Origin: DASSLY01 sp035689185
Lineage (GTDB): Bacteria; Actinomycetota; Actinomycetes; Actinomycetales; Dermatophilaceae
Direction: 5' to 3'
DNA length: 62,821 nucleotides
Assembly: GCA_035689185.1 (NCBI GenBank)
Contig: DASSLY010000046.1
Span: forward strand, 1 to 62,821
The position numbers and the translations under genes are program-made. The stretch's first letter is position 1; every line of letters begins with the position of its first letter. Below are positions 1 through 8,858 of this stretch, in pieces. The notes below the pieces were generated by a model that searched no databases, was not told where the DNA came from, and saw only the letters and a program-made list of their open reading frames with translations.

Positions 1-1257
1 CGGACCGACCTATTTGCCACGATCGACACCACCGGGCGTACGGGCGATCGCCGCTCCGATTTTGACGACGTCTACGGCGACTGGAAGGAAGTAGCCGCCC
101 ACATCAAGGCCGGCAACGAGAAGTCGACCCCCACCGACGTCCTGGCCGGCCTGAAGCTGGCCGCCGAGAACCCCGCCGCCCTCCTTGTCCCGAAAAATGA
201 GGACAAGGCGATGGCGCTCTTCCACGCGGACGGCTCGGCGCTCGACGAACTGGCCAGAATCGCCGACGACCTGCGCAAGGAGGTCAACGGCGAGGACATC
301 ACCTACGTCGTCAACCGGAACATCAACTTCACCAACGTCTGCTACGTCGGCTGCCGGTTCTGCGCCTTCGCCCAACGCCGCAGCGACGCCGACGCCTACA
401 CCCTGTCGCTTGAGCAGATCGGCCAGCGAGCTGCGGAAGCGCAGGCATTGGGCGCGACGGAGGTGTGCCTGCAGGGCGGGATCGACCCGGCCCTGGGCCG
501 CACGGCATACGTGGACATCGTCCAAGCGGTGAGGAGCGCCGCGCCCGGCATCCACGTCCATGCGTTCTCTCCCATGGAGATCGCGACGGCTAGCGCGAAG
601 GCCGGCGTGCCCGTGCGCGACTGGCTCACCGAAGTCAAGGAGGCCGGACTGGGCTCCATCCCTGGCACCGCCGCGGAGATTCTCGACGACGAGGTGCGCT
701 GGGTTCTGACCAAGGGCAAGCTTCCTGCCAGCCAGTGGCTCGAGATCGTCGCCACCGCACACGAACTCGGCATCCCCAGCAGCTCGACGATGATGTACGG
801 CCACGTCGACCATCCGCGGCACTGGGTCGGGCACCTGCGCACCTTGCGGACGCTGCAGGAACGCACCGGAGGTTTCACCGAGTTCGTGCCCCTCCCGTTC
901 ATCTACACCAACGCACCGATCTATCTCGCCGGACTCGCCCGACCGGGGCCGACCTCACGTGACAACGTCGCGGTTCACGCGCTCGCACGGATCATGCTTC
1001 ATGGGCTGGTCGCCAACATCCAGACCTCGTGGGTCAAGCTGGGGGTGGAGGGGACCCGGACGATGCTGCGCAGCGGGGCGAACGACCTGGGCGGCACGCT
1101 GATGGAGGAGACCATCAGCCGGATGGCCGGCTCCGAGCACGGCTCCGCCAAGACCGTCGCGGAACTCACCGACATCGCCGCCGGCATCGGCCGTCCAGTC
1201 CGTGAACGGACGACGACGTATGCCGCGGCACGCGCAGACGAGGCGGCTTTCGCCTAG
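1..1257 (+). CDS. fbiC: FbiC, FO synthase (5' end missing; CofH-like half present)
   Basis: This is the C-terminal part of the F420-precursor enzyme that builds FO (7,8-didemethyl-8-hydroxy-5-deazariboflavin) from tyrosine and 5-amino-6-ribitylaminouracil. The frame is open from base 1, so the gene starts outside the window. A radical-SAM cluster motif CYVGCRFCAF (Cys at about nt 340, 352 and 361) follows the sequence NRNINFTNVC that is typical of the CofH half. The upstream 70 residues look like the linker from a CofG half, which is why I call the fused FbiC rather than a stand-alone CofH. F420-type enzymes nearby (6423-7298, 7372-7935, 35414-35893) fit an F420-making host. The 3' end runs into an arginase remnant on the other strand. 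Confidence 0.92.
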   Translation, partial: RTDLFATIDTTGRTGDRRSDFDDVYGDWKEVAAHIKAGNEKSTPTDVLAGLKLAAENPAALLVPKNEDKAMALFHADGSALDELARIADDLRKEVNGEDITYVVNRNINFTNVCYVGCRFCAFAQRRSDADAYTLSLEQIGQRAAEAQALGATEVCLQGGIDPALGRTAYVDIVQAVRSAAPGIHVHAFSPMEIATASAKAGVPVRDWLTEVKEAGLGSIPGTAAEILDDEVRWVLTKGKLPASQWLEIVATAHELGIPSSSTMMYGHVDHPRHWVGHLRTLRTLQERTGGFTEFVPLPFIYTNAPIYLAGLARPGPTSRDNVAVHALARIMLHGLVANIQTSWVKLGVEGTRTMLRSGANDLGGTLMEETISRMAGSEHGSAKTVAELTDIAAGIGRPVRERTTTYAAARADEAAFA

Positions 1258-1776
1258 CCAGATGTCGGGGTCCCCGTGGCCGGTCAGCGCGGCGACAGCC
1301 ATGGCGTGGAAACCGGGGTACTCGCTGGCCGGCGTGCCGATGTCGGGGGGGGAGTCGATCCACAGGATCGCCAGGTCGTCCCCGTAGCGGCGGGCCAGGG
1401 CGGAGAACGGGGCGACGCTGACGGCGCACTCCCCGCCGAGCGTGGCGATCCGCGCCGGGTCGTGGTGCTCGATCACCTTCAGGGCATCGGTGAGCTGCCG
1501 CAGGACGACCTCCTTGGCCTCGATGCCGTCGACCTGATCGAGTCCCTCGTCGCCCGCCGCGATGGGCACGAGCGCGGTCGGGCCGTCGTGGGGCGGCAGG
1601 ATCGCCTCCAGCACCGCGGAGCCGACGGCATACCCCCGACGGGCCACCCCCAACGGGAACTCCGGGGCAAGCGCCCGCACGCTCGACATGCCCGCGCCCT
1701 GCCACTGCGGAAAGAGGAGCCGGAGCGCGCCACCGTCACCCGCGGAACCCATCGACCCGATCCTGGACTCAGGCAT
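1251..1776 (-). pseudogene. arginase/agmatinase-family remnant
   Basis: The start at 1776 has a good ribosome site (AAGGAG). About 175 residues resemble the N-terminal part of arginase-family ureohydrolases: LFPQWQGAG near the start, GGECAVSV where active members have a GGDHS-like motif, and WIDSPPDIGTP where they have DAHxD. The metal-binding His of DAHPD is Pro here, so the site looks damaged. Homology stops at about 1251, exactly where convergent fbiC ends. The frame stays open to 955 but is then simply antisense to fbiC. The second half of the fold, with the other metal ligands, is absent. I read it as a decayed and truncated gene. Family assignment is fairly sure; the pseudogene call rests on length and lost ligands. 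Confidence 0.7.
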
Positions 1777-1833
1777 CGACGCTCTCCTTTCGCCGGAAGT
1801 CACCGACGAGCCGTCGGCAGCGCGGTGAGTCAC

Positions 1834-2263
1834 TGACCTTCATCGGACCTGCCCACCCTCGTCCTACCCCGTCGTGGCGCCGAGTCGATCGGGCCGCTCA
1901 AGGAGCGGTGACCGAGTCCGTCGGGGCGCTCAAGGAGCGGTGACCCGGGGCGGAACCGCGCGTATCGCGGCACCAGCGTCGCCTGAGGACCCGGTGGGCA
2001 TGGGTCCGGCAGAGGGGCCAGCTCCTGGCGGTCTACGGTGCGGGGGTGCCGAGAATCCCTGCGTCCGATTCCGCCCTGCCCGCCGGTCCCGAGGAACCCT
2101 GCCAGGTCCTGCCTACGCGGACTGCGCCCTCGCTGGCGGAGAAGGGGGCCGCGCATGGGCTCCACGCGCAGCCCGACTCACGCGGCCATCGCTTCCAGCA
2201 TCCACGCGCAGGCCGAATGTGGACCCTGGCTGTGCTCCTGCCGGCCCGAGGCGAGTGCCTGCC
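1834..2263. other. intergenic region with tandem repeat
   Basis: These 430 bases separate the arginase remnant from the MFS gene. They hold a two-copy 32-bp tandem repeat (listed separately) and otherwise only low-quality frames rich in Arg, Pro and Ala. An upstream extension of the MFS frame to 1874 is open but has no recognisable protein-like composition. Confidence 0.5.
1881..1944. repeat. two-copy 32-bp tandem repeat
   Basis: The segment 1881-1912 is followed directly by a near copy at 1913-1944, differing at only a few bases. Each unit contains the inner palindrome-like string CCGCTCAAGGAGCGG or its variant, so each could form a short hairpin. Function unknown. Confidence 0.7.
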
Positions 2264-3481
2264 GTGACGACCACCGCCCGCGCCGCCGCTTCCGTCGAGA
2301 CGGCCGCCACCCGGGCCACCTACGCAGCCTTCGTCGCGACCGGGTTCGCCTTCGCCAGTTGGGCGTCGCGCATTCCGCAGGTTCGTGACCGGATGGGCCT
2401 TGACCCGTCGCAGCTCGGCCTGGTGTTGCTGGCCATCGCGGTTGGGTCGCTCATCGCGCTTCCGGCGTCGGGCTGGCTCGTGGCCCGGTTCGGGTCACGA
2501 GCCGTGGTCGCGTGGATGTCGCGGACCAGCGCCGTCGGGCTGGCCGTTGTCGCAGTGGGGTACCAGGTCGGCGTCTGGCCGGTGGCGTTGGGCCTGTTCG
2601 TGTTCGGGTTCGCGCAGGGGGCGTGGGACGTGGCGATGAATGTCCAGGGCGCCCTCGTGGAGCAGCGGATCGGGCGGGCGATCATGCCGCGGTTCCACGC
2701 CGGGTTCAGCATCGGCACCGTCGCGGGCGCGCTGAGCGGAGCGGCCATGGTCGCCCTCCGGGTGGGGGTCACGGTCCATCTTCTGGTCGTCGCCGCGGTC
2801 GTCGCGCTGCTGATCCCGCTGGCGGTGCGCCCCTTCCTGGCCAACCCGACGCCCACCGACGAGGACGGCGAACCGGTCTCCGGCGGCAGCCCCTTGCGCG
2901 CCTGGCGCGAGCCGCGGACCCTGCTCATCGGCCTGTTCGTGCTCGCCTTCGCGTTCGCCGAAGGCACCGGGAACGACTGGACAAGCATCGCCCTCATCGA
3001 CGGGTATGCCGCGTCGGCCTTCGTGGGGACACTCGGCTTCGCCGTCTTCCTGGCCGCGATGACCGCGGGACGGTGGTTCGGCCCGGCGTGGCTGGACCGC
3101 TACGGTCGCGTCGTGGTCGTGCGCTGGATGTCGCTGGTCAGCCTCGCCGGCGTGCTGCTCTTCGTTCTCGGGACGGCGGTATGGCTCGGGTTCGTCGGGG
3201 CGATCCTGTGGGGTTTCGGTCTGTCGCTCGGTTTCCCCGTGGGCATGAGCGCCGGCGCCGACGACCCGCGGATGGCCGCGGCGCGGGTCAGCGTGATCGC
3301 CTCGATCGGCTACTGCGCCTTCCTCGCCGGGCCCCCCGTGGTCGGGTTCCTCGGGGACCACCTCACCGTCCAGCGCAGCGTCAGCGCCGTCGCCGTCCTG
3401 TTGGCTCTGGCGGTCGTCCTGGCGGGCAACGTCGCCCCTGCCCGCACGGACGCACCGGCCGGGCCCCCAACGCCGCACTGA
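2264..3481 (+). CDS. MFS transporter (YbjJ-like)
   Basis: A 405-residue permease with about 12 hydrophobic segments. I chose the GTG at 2264 because the protein then begins just before the first membrane segment; the 130 codons upstream are open but not protein-like. The N-terminal string FASWASRIPQVRDRMGL is typical of the YbjJ-like branch of the major facilitator superfamily, whose substrates are mostly unknown. A second conserved-looking cytoplasmic loop occurs mid-protein (GRAIMPRFHAGFSIG), followed by a charged central loop around residues 205-225. It stands alone with no clear operon partner. The family is clear; I infer no substrate. Confidence 0.85.
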   Translation: MTTTARAAASVETAATRATYAAFVATGFAFASWASRIPQVRDRMGLDPSQLGLVLLAIAVGSLIALPASGWLVARFGSRAVVAWMSRTSAVGLAVVAVGYQVGVWPVALGLFVFGFAQGAWDVAMNVQGALVEQRIGRAIMPRFHAGFSIGTVAGALSGAAMVALRVGVTVHLLVVAAVVALLIPLAVRPFLANPTPTDEDGEPVSGGSPLRAWREPRTLLIGLFVLAFAFAEGTGNDWTSIALIDGYAASAFVGTLGFAVFLAAMTAGRWFGPAWLDRYGRVVVVRWMSLVSLAGVLLFVLGTAVWLGFVGAILWGFGLSLGFPVGMSAGADDPRMAAARVSVIASIGYCAFLAGPPVVGFLGDHLTVQRSVSAVAVLLALAVVLAGNVAPARTDAPAGPPTPH

Positions 3482-3842
3482 CACGTGCCGCGGCGCCAAC
3501 GAGCTGTCCGGTCACAGACCGCCCTGCGGGCTCACCCGGGCTGCCGGAGATGGGCGGCGTCTGCACCTCGCCGAAGTGGCCACCGGGTCAGGGAGAAGCG
3601 GCTGGTGGCGTCGGCGAGAACACCCCGCACCGCTTGACGTATCGACACTGAACACAGGGGCAGCATCGTCCAGGCCGCCGGTGAAGACGAAGACCCCGGC
3701 AGCCTTCATCTCCGCCACCACCGCACCGGCCGCTCAGCCGATCGCAAGGCCCTCTGTGGCAGGTTGTCGTATCGGCGGGACGCCGTTCGTGGTGGGGATT
3801 GAACGCGGTCATCGGGACCGCCCGGAAGTGAGGAGAAGTGTG
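3482..3842. other. intergenic region containing a YCII fragment
   Basis: These 361 bases lie between the MFS gene and the YCII gene. Apart from the short minus-strand YCII-like fragment (separate entry) and the ribosome site of the next gene (AGGAG at 3831-3835) I see nothing functional. Confidence 0.5.
3634..3721 (-). pseudogene. YCII-related (DGPF) protein fragment
   Basis: On the minus strand a short stretch reads VAEMKAAGVFVFTGGLDDA and then PVFSVD, which matches the early part of YCII/DGPF-family proteins (compare FAGGLRAAST in the intact neighbour at 3843). A stop codon lies just upstream in frame, and the similarity ends after about 29 residues. It looks like a relic of a second YCII gene lying beside the intact one but on the other strand. 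Confidence 0.6.
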
Positions 3843-4205
3843 ATGACGCACTACATGTTGGCCGTGCACGGCCCCGCCGAGGTGGACGAGTTCGGGAACT
3901 ACGGCTCCAAGGAGGAGATGGAGGAGGCGTTCGCCGCGACCGCCGCCTTCAACGAGAGGCTCCGCGCCGATGGCTACTGGGTCTTCGCCGGTGGGCTCCG
4001 GGCGGCGTCGACGGCGACCGTGGTCGACGGCCGGGGGGAAACCCCGGTGATGACCGACGGCCCCTACCTGGAGACCAAGGAGGTCATCGGGGGTTTCTGG
4101 GTCGTCGACGCGCCCGACCTCGACGTGGCGCTCAAGCTGGCGGCCGAGGGGTCCAAGGCGTGCCGGGGCAAGGTCGAGGTCCGTCCGTTCGACGGCCTGG
4201 CCTGA
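3843..4205 (+). CDS. YCII-related (DGPF domain) protein
   Basis: A 120-residue protein with the signature of the YCII/DGPF family: MLAVHGP at the N terminus, FAGGLRAAS in the middle and VMTDGPYLETKEVIGGFWVV towards the end. An AGGAG ribosome site precedes the start; a GTG one codon upstream is also possible. The next gene, 25 bases on, is an ECF42-type sigma factor, and such pairs are a recognised genomic association. The biochemical role of the DGPF protein is not established; a ferredoxin-like fold related to muconolactone isomerases is known for the family. Co-transcription with the sigma factor is inferred from spacing. Confidence 0.85.
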   Translation: MTHYMLAVHGPAEVDEFGNYGSKEEMEEAFAATAAFNERLRADGYWVFAGGLRAASTATVVDGRGETPVMTDGPYLETKEVIGGFWVVDAPDLDVALKLAAEGSKACRGKVEVRPFDGLA

Positions 4206-4230
4206 GCCGGCGCCAGCGACGACCGAGCGA

Positions 4231-5442
4231 ATGCAGGTCGGAACGGCGGCTGTCGAGCGGGTGTTCCGCGAGGAGTACGGCCGCCTGATCGCCTCGCTCG
4301 TGCGCCGCTTCGGTGACATCGACATCGCTGAGGAGGCGGCGGGTGAGGCGCTCGTGGCCGCGTTGGAGAGGTGGCCGGTGTCTGGAGTGCCTCCCAACCC
4401 CGGCGGCTGGCTCACCACCACCGCCCGAAACCGCGCGATCGACCGGATCCGCCGCGAGAAGCAGCGCGAGGCGAAGCACCAGGCGGCCTACATGTCCCAC
4501 GACGACACGCCGCACGAGCCCACCGGAGCGGTCGAGGACGACCGATTGCGGCTGCTGTTCACCTGCTGCCACCCGGCGCTCGCGGCGGAGGCGCGGGTCG
4601 CTCTCACGCTGCGCCTCCTCGGGGGGCTGACCGTGGCCGAGATCGCGCAGGCGTTCCTCGTGCCCGAGACCACGATGGCGCAGCGGATCACCCGGGCGAA
4701 GAAGAAGATCGCGGCGGCGAAGGTGCCCTACCGGGTGCCCGAGGCCGCCGACCTCGCGGAGCGGCTCGGCGGCGTGCTGGCGGTGCTGTTCCTGGTCTTC
4801 AACGAGGGCTATCTGGCCACTGGCGACGGCGAGCCGGTGCGGGCCGAGCTCACCGGCGAGGCGATCCGGCTGACACGGGTCCTCCGCCAGCTCCTCCCCG
4901 AGGAGCCGGAGGTGGCCGGCCTGCTCGGGCTGCTGCTGCTCACCGAGGCCCGGCGTGCGGCCCGCGTGCGGGAGGGGCAGCTGGTTCCGCTCGGTGAGCA
5001 GGACCGCACCGTCTGGGACCGCGGGATGATCGCCGAGGGCCACGACCTGGTCCGCGAGTGCCTCGCGATCGACCGGCCCGGCCGTTATCAGATCCTCGCC
5101 GCGATCAACGCCGTCCACACCGACGCCCCCACCGCGTCGGACACCGACTGGTCACAGGTGGTCGCACTGTACGACCAGCTGACCCGGCTCGACCCGTCGC
5201 CGATCGTCGCACTCAACCGCGCGGTCGCGGTTGCGGAGCTGGACGGCCCGAGGGTCGCCCTCGCCTTGGTCGACCGGCTGCCGCTGGCGGGCTACCACGC
5301 GTGGCACGTCGCCCGCGCCGACCTGCTGCGCAGGCTCGGCCGCACCGCCGAGGCAACGCAGGCTTACGCCGCCGCGATTGCCGCCACCCAGAACTCCGCC
5401 GAGCGCGCCTACCTGAGCAGGAAACGCAGTGAGTTGGCCTGA
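4231..5442 (+). CDS. ECF sigma factor, ECF42 type with C-terminal TPR-like domain
   Basis: A 403-residue sigma factor. The sigma-2 region (about residues 8-75, with FGDIDIAEEAAGEAL and NPGGWLTTTARNRAIDRIRR) and the sigma-4 region (about 105-160, helix-turn-helix TVAEIAQAFLVPETTMAQRI) are followed by about 230 residues of alpha-helical, TPR-like sequence with Ala/Leu-rich repeats (ALNRAVAVAELDG, AYHAWHVARADLLRRLG). This long C-terminal extension and the upstream DGPF gene identify the ECF42 group. No anti-sigma gene is present; in this group the C-terminal domain is thought to control activity. Targets usually include the partner DGPF gene; I infer autoregulation but see no verified promoter. 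Confidence 0.9.
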   Translation: MQVGTAAVERVFREEYGRLIASLVRRFGDIDIAEEAAGEALVAALERWPVSGVPPNPGGWLTTTARNRAIDRIRREKQREAKHQAAYMSHDDTPHEPTGAVEDDRLRLLFTCCHPALAAEARVALTLRLLGGLTVAEIAQAFLVPETTMAQRITRAKKKIAAAKVPYRVPEAADLAERLGGVLAVLFLVFNEGYLATGDGEPVRAELTGEAIRLTRVLRQLLPEEPEVAGLLGLLLLTEARRAARVREGQLVPLGEQDRTVWDRGMIAEGHDLVRECLAIDRPGRYQILAAINAVHTDAPTASDTDWSQVVALYDQLTRLDPSPIVALNRAVAVAELDGPRVALALVDRLPLAGYHAWHVARADLLRRLGRTAEATQAYAAAIAATQNSAERAYLSRKRSELA

Positions 5443-5594
5443 TCAGCCCCGCCGCTGGTGGTGGCGACGGCGCCAGTCCTTGTCGGGCCGGTGGCGATCC
5501 TGGCACTGGGAGGCTGCGCCGCAACCTTGGACGAACCACCCGGCGCGGGTCGCCGGGCGTTCGCGCACGTGCAAGATCCAGGCCGGACCCGGCG

Positions 5595-6344
5595 TCACGC
5601 CGACGCGCGCGCTTCCAGCACCGCGAGGTCGCGCTCGGCGATGACGCGGTGCTCCCACTCCTCGAGCACCAAGGCATTCAGGCAGCGCTTGACCAGGTAG
5701 GTGTCGGCCGCCGGGTACCCGGGCGCCGGCAGCGGGTCGGTCTGCCCGGTCAACCGCGCGTCGGTCAGCTCGGCAAGCACGGACCGGACCACCGCGGACC
5801 GGTCGGCCCGCAGCGCCAGCATCTCGTCCAGCCCGGGCCGCGCATCCGGGTTGTTCGGCACGCCCGTCCCGTCCTCCATCTCGGTATGCGGCAGGTCCAG
5901 CGGGTGGTAGGGCGCGGGGTCGTTCAGCAACGCGCGTTTCACCCAGGCGTCGACCACGAACACCAGGTGCCGCAGCGTCTCGATGAACGACCACTCGTCG
6001 TCGACCCGCTCATGCAGCATTTCCGGCGGCAGCCGCCGAGCCCGCTCGACCGTCGGCTGCCAGGCCCTTTCGGCGACCTCCCACGCCTCCCGGAACCCGT
6101 GCGCGGTGGTCGCCCGCAGCTTCGCCCGGTCCGGCGAGCGCCGGTTGAGCTCCGCCTCCACCAGCGGAGCCACGTCCACCCCGTTGACTCGCAGGTTGGT
6201 GACCTCGCCGCTGATGTCGGCGTCGACCAGCCACGCGCCCCGGATCTTCGCCCCTCGCAGGTCCACGTTGCGGAAGAACGCCCCCCGCAGGTCGACGTCC
6301 TCGAACCGGGCGCCCTGCATGTCCCTCCCGATGAACTCAGCCAT
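5595..6344 (-). CDS. pentapeptide-repeat plus DinB-like protein
   Basis: A 249-residue protein. The first 55 residues contain pentapeptide-type repeats (ARFEDVDLRGAFFRNVDLRG and KIRGAWLVDADISG). The rest resembles DinB-like four-helix bundle proteins, with HERVDDEWSFIETLRHLVFV carrying the metal-site His and a late EEWEHR motif. In the DinB superfamily three His residues bind a divalent metal; I can place two confidently (in RHLVFV and EWEHR). I start at 6344 (MAEFIGRDM) because the 12 codons upstream are not conserved-looking. Such fusions are common hypothetical proteins in actinobacteria; mycothiol- or bacillithiol-dependent chemistry is possible but unproven here. Confidence 0.75.
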   Translation of the reverse strand: MAEFIGRDMQGARFEDVDLRGAFFRNVDLRGAKIRGAWLVDADISGEVTNLRVNGVDVAPLVEAELNRRSPDRAKLRATTAHGFREAWEVAERAWQPTVERARRLPPEMLHERVDDEWSFIETLRHLVFVVDAWVKRALLNDPAPYHPLDLPHTEMEDGTGVPNNPDARPGLDEMLALRADRSAVVRSVLAELTDARLTGQTDPLPAPGYPAADTYLVKRCLNALVLEEWEHRVIAERDLAVLEARASA

Positions 6345-6422
6345 CGCACCAGCCTGCCACCCGGCACCGACACGCCACATTCCCCGGTATGCCGCGCGTC
6401 GCCGAGCGCCCGGCGGTGCTGG

Positions 6423-7298
6423 TCACGTCCGGTCGAGTGCGTGCGCGAGGGAGGACAGAAGCGCGAGGTGGCCGTCGACGGAGTCCAAGCCGCGGCCCAT
6501 CGTCACCACCGAGATATGGGTCCCGCCCGCCTCCCGCCAAGCGTCGATCTCCGCGATGACCTCACCGACGTCGCCCCCGCACACCACGACATACTCCCCG
6601 CCGAAGTCCTCGACCGGCCTGCCCTGCCGGCGCACGCCTTCCCGCATCCTCGCCCACGCGTCGACCGCTTGGTCGACGCCACCACCAAAGAAGATGAACC
6701 CATCCGCGAGCCGGGCGGCCCGGTCGAACGCCTTGTCGCCCGACCCACCCAGCCAGATCGGGATCGGCCGCGCCGGTTTCGGCACGAGGGCAGCTCGATC
6801 CACCCGGTCGAACCGGCCGGAGTGGTCAACGACGGGCTCTGTGAACAATCGGCGAAGCAGGCCGATCTGCTCCTCCTGCCGCGCGCCACGGGTGCGGAAG
6901 TCCTGCCCGAGGGCCGTGTACTCCACATGGTTCCAGCCGACCCCGACACCGAGTCGCAGCCGGCCCCCGGACAGCAGATCGACATCGGCCGCCTGCCGCG
7001 CCACCAGCGCGGTCTGGCGCTGCGGCAGGATCAAGACCCCGGTGACGAACCCGATGCGTTGTGTCACCCCGGCCAGGTGGGCGAACAGCACCAACGGGTC
7101 GTGGAACGGGTCCCGCTCCGTGTAGGGGCCGGTCAGCCGGGGCGTCCTGCCCGCGTGCACGGCACCGAGCACGTGGTCGTAGGCGAGCAGGTGGTCAAAG
7201 CCCAGGTCATCGACCGCTCTGCCGAACCGCCGCACAGCAGTGGGATCTCCGCGAAGCTCGGTCTGCGGGTAGACCACGCCGATCTGCACAGGACCCAC
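6423..7298 (-). CDS. LLM-class F420-dependent oxidoreductase
   Basis: A 291-residue luciferase-like TIM-barrel protein. Recognisable blocks are FGRAVDDLGFDHLLAYDHVL near the N terminus, LFAHLAGVTQRIGFVTGVL (barrel strand region that binds the cofactor), DLLSGGRLRLGVGVGWN, and PIWLGGSGDKAFDRAARLADG towards the C terminus. Length and motifs match the F420-dependent group of the family rather than FMN monooxygenases, and fbiC lies 5 kb away. It lies 73 bases downstream of the deazaflavin-type split-barrel gene on the same strand, so the two may be co-transcribed. Substrate cannot be told from sequence. Confidence 0.88.
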   Translation of the reverse strand: MGPVQIGVVYPQTELRGDPTAVRRFGRAVDDLGFDHLLAYDHVLGAVHAGRTPRLTGPYTERDPFHDPLVLFAHLAGVTQRIGFVTGVLILPQRQTALVARQAADVDLLSGGRLRLGVGVGWNHVEYTALGQDFRTRGARQEEQIGLLRRLFTEPVVDHSGRFDRVDRAALVPKPARPIPIWLGGSGDKAFDRAARLADGFIFFGGGVDQAVDAWARMREGVRRQGRPVEDFGGEYVVVCGGDVGEVIAEIDAWREAGGTHISVVTMGRGLDSVDGHLALLSSLAHALDRT

Positions 7299-7371
7299 CC
7301 TGCCATTCCACCGAGCGCACCACGCCGGCAGCCGCGCCTGGCGTTGCGGCGCGAGCGACCGTCAGCCGGCC

Positions 7372-7935
7372 CTACTTCCGTGTGCTGGTCGCAGCAGGGG
7401 CGGGCTCGGCGGCGGGGACGATGAGGAACACCGGGTACTGCCCGGCGATCCGCTCGAACTCCTCGATGGGGGCGTGCCGGTCGACCGGTACGTGCGGGCG
7501 CGCCCCTGGGGCGACGTTCAGGTAGCTGCGCAGGATCGGCGCCCTCTCGCCGGGTGCGACTTCGAGCAGGCGGACGTCCCTGGCACCGTGTCGGCGGAGC
7601 ACCGCTTGGCCGCCAGCAGCGCGCACGTTCCGGACCCAGCTGGCGTTCTCGCCCAGCATCGACACGAGGTACCGCTGGCCGTGGTATTCGGCCACGACGA
7701 CCGGAAGCGAGATGGTCTTGCCGGTCCGGTGGCCGCGTACCTCCAGCGTCATGCACCGGTCAGCGGACAACACCCCCGCGGAGAACGCCATCGCCCACAG
7801 CCGGTTCAGCGCCCTGGCCATCCGCTGCGGGCGACCACCGCGGTAGAGCCACCGCTTTGCCCCGTGCAGCCGCTGGACCAACCCGCGACGACCGGTGCTC
7901 ACCCCGTGGGACCCACGTTCGCTGATCTGCTTCAT
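7372..7935 (-). CDS. deazaflavin (F420)-dependent nitroreductase-family protein
   Basis: A 187-residue split beta-barrel protein of the DDN/FDOR-A type. The diagnostic strings are LEVRGHRTGKTISLPVVVAEYHGQRYLVSMLGENASWVRNVRAAGG, split here as the phosphate-binding RTGK segment and the conserved GENASWVRN segment, which in this family hold F420. The stop and start codons overlap with the upstream membrane protein gene (ATGA), so translation is coupled. Members of this family reduce quinones, nitroimidazoles or other electrophiles with F420H2; the physiological substrate here is unknown. Confidence 0.86.
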   Translation of the reverse strand: MKQISERGSHGVSTGRRGLVQRLHGAKRWLYRGGRPQRMARALNRLWAMAFSAGVLSADRCMTLEVRGHRTGKTISLPVVVAEYHGQRYLVSMLGENASWVRNVRAAGGQAVLRRHGARDVRLLEVAPGERAPILRSYLNVAPGARPHVPVDRHAPIEEFERIAGQYPVFLIVPAAEPAPAATSTRK

Positions 7936-8705
7936 CGTCCTGCCCCTTCCTCATGGCCGCGGCCGCCTGGTTGCGGCCTTGGTGCGGCTAGGTGGACCTC
8001 AGCCGTGACGAGCCGGACGCCCACGGCGATGAACCATCCGGCGAACAGCACCTCGGATGCCGTCGTCAAGACGGGCCCAGCCAGCCACGGGTAGGCGCCG
8101 ACCATGTCGCCGACCGCGGTGACGACCCCGAGCAGGACGATGGGCCTGCCGTAGGAGGTGCTCCTCATCGCCACAGCGATCAGGACCGTGGCCAGGGAGA
8201 ACAGCAGACTCGCGGCGTGCTGACCGCCGTAGTAGACCGAGACCACCAGCTGCACGGCCGCCGCATCCTGGAGCTCGATGCCGTAGACGGGGAACGGCAG
8301 GCGCCCATGGACGATCGTCAGCGCCATCATCACCGGGATGACCGCCGCGATCAGTGCGCACCCCCACGCCGCCGTACGGCGACGGACACCGGCCAGGCTG
8401 GCGTACAGGCCGAGCACACCCGGAACGAGCAGAACGACGGCGAAGAACAGGATCTCGTTGGTCAAAGCCAGGGAGAACTTCTCGGCGGACCGCCACGCGA
8501 CCAGCTCGGCAGCACCGGAGGGCGGGTCGCCGACTCGTATGTCGAGCGCCGCCTTGGCGAGGAACAGCACGCCGCTCAGGGCGAGGGCGACGCCGTCGAC
8601 CCCGAGCTGATCGGACCATCGGATCCCCGGAGAGGCATCCCGGGTCATCCTCGCCCCTCGCTGCACGGGACGCGCCAGGGCGGGCTTGCGGATCGAGGCG
8701 GCCAT
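7932..8705 (-). CDS. polytopic membrane protein of unknown function
   Basis: A 257-residue protein with about six hydrophobic segments and a basic N terminus. I use the ATG at 8705, which has GAAGGAG eight bases upstream; the frame stays open to 8771 without a ribosome site. Hydrophobic blocks include LFFAVVLLVPGVLGLYASLAGV and GCALIAAVIPVMMALTIV. It overlaps the downstream deazaflavin-oxidoreductase gene by four bases, suggesting a joint role at the membrane, for example a quinone- or lipid-linked redox step, but that is inference. It resembles DUF4386-like membrane proteins in general shape only. Confidence 0.7.
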   Translation of the reverse strand: MAASIRKPALARPVQRGARMTRDASPGIRWSDQLGVDGVALALSGVLFLAKAALDIRVGDPPSGAAELVAWRSAEKFSLALTNEILFFAVVLLVPGVLGLYASLAGVRRRTAAWGCALIAAVIPVMMALTIVHGRLPFPVYGIELQDAAAVQLVVSVYYGGQHAASLLFSLATVLIAVAMRSTSYGRPIVLLGVVTAVGDMVGAYPWLAGPVLTTASEVLFAGWFIAVGVRLVTAEVHLAAPRPQPGGRGHEEGAGR

Positions 8706-8756
8706 GTCATCTCCTTCAACGACAGGCGACCAGATCACCCACGACCTGGCCGATCC

Positions 8757-8786
8757 CAGGGTGGACGCCACCCACCGTCCACCCTG
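8757..8786 (-). terminator. hairpin downstream of nrdB
   Basis: A perfect 10-bp inverted repeat (CAGGGTGGAC / GTCCACCCTG) with a 10-base loop lies 73 bases beyond the nrdB stop. No T-run follows, as is usual in high-GC actinobacteria. It probably ends the nrdAB transcript. Confidence 0.6.
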
Positions 8787-8858
8787 CCGGCCGAGTCGGG
8801 TAGGGACCTTCGTCCCGGCCGCCCAGCGGACACTCGGTCCGCGGGATGGACTGGCCGG

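Noticed and set aside
5649..7424. 591-codon plus-strand frame
   Set aside because: It is antisense to the DinB-like and F420-oxidoreductase genes, with no domain or ribosome site.
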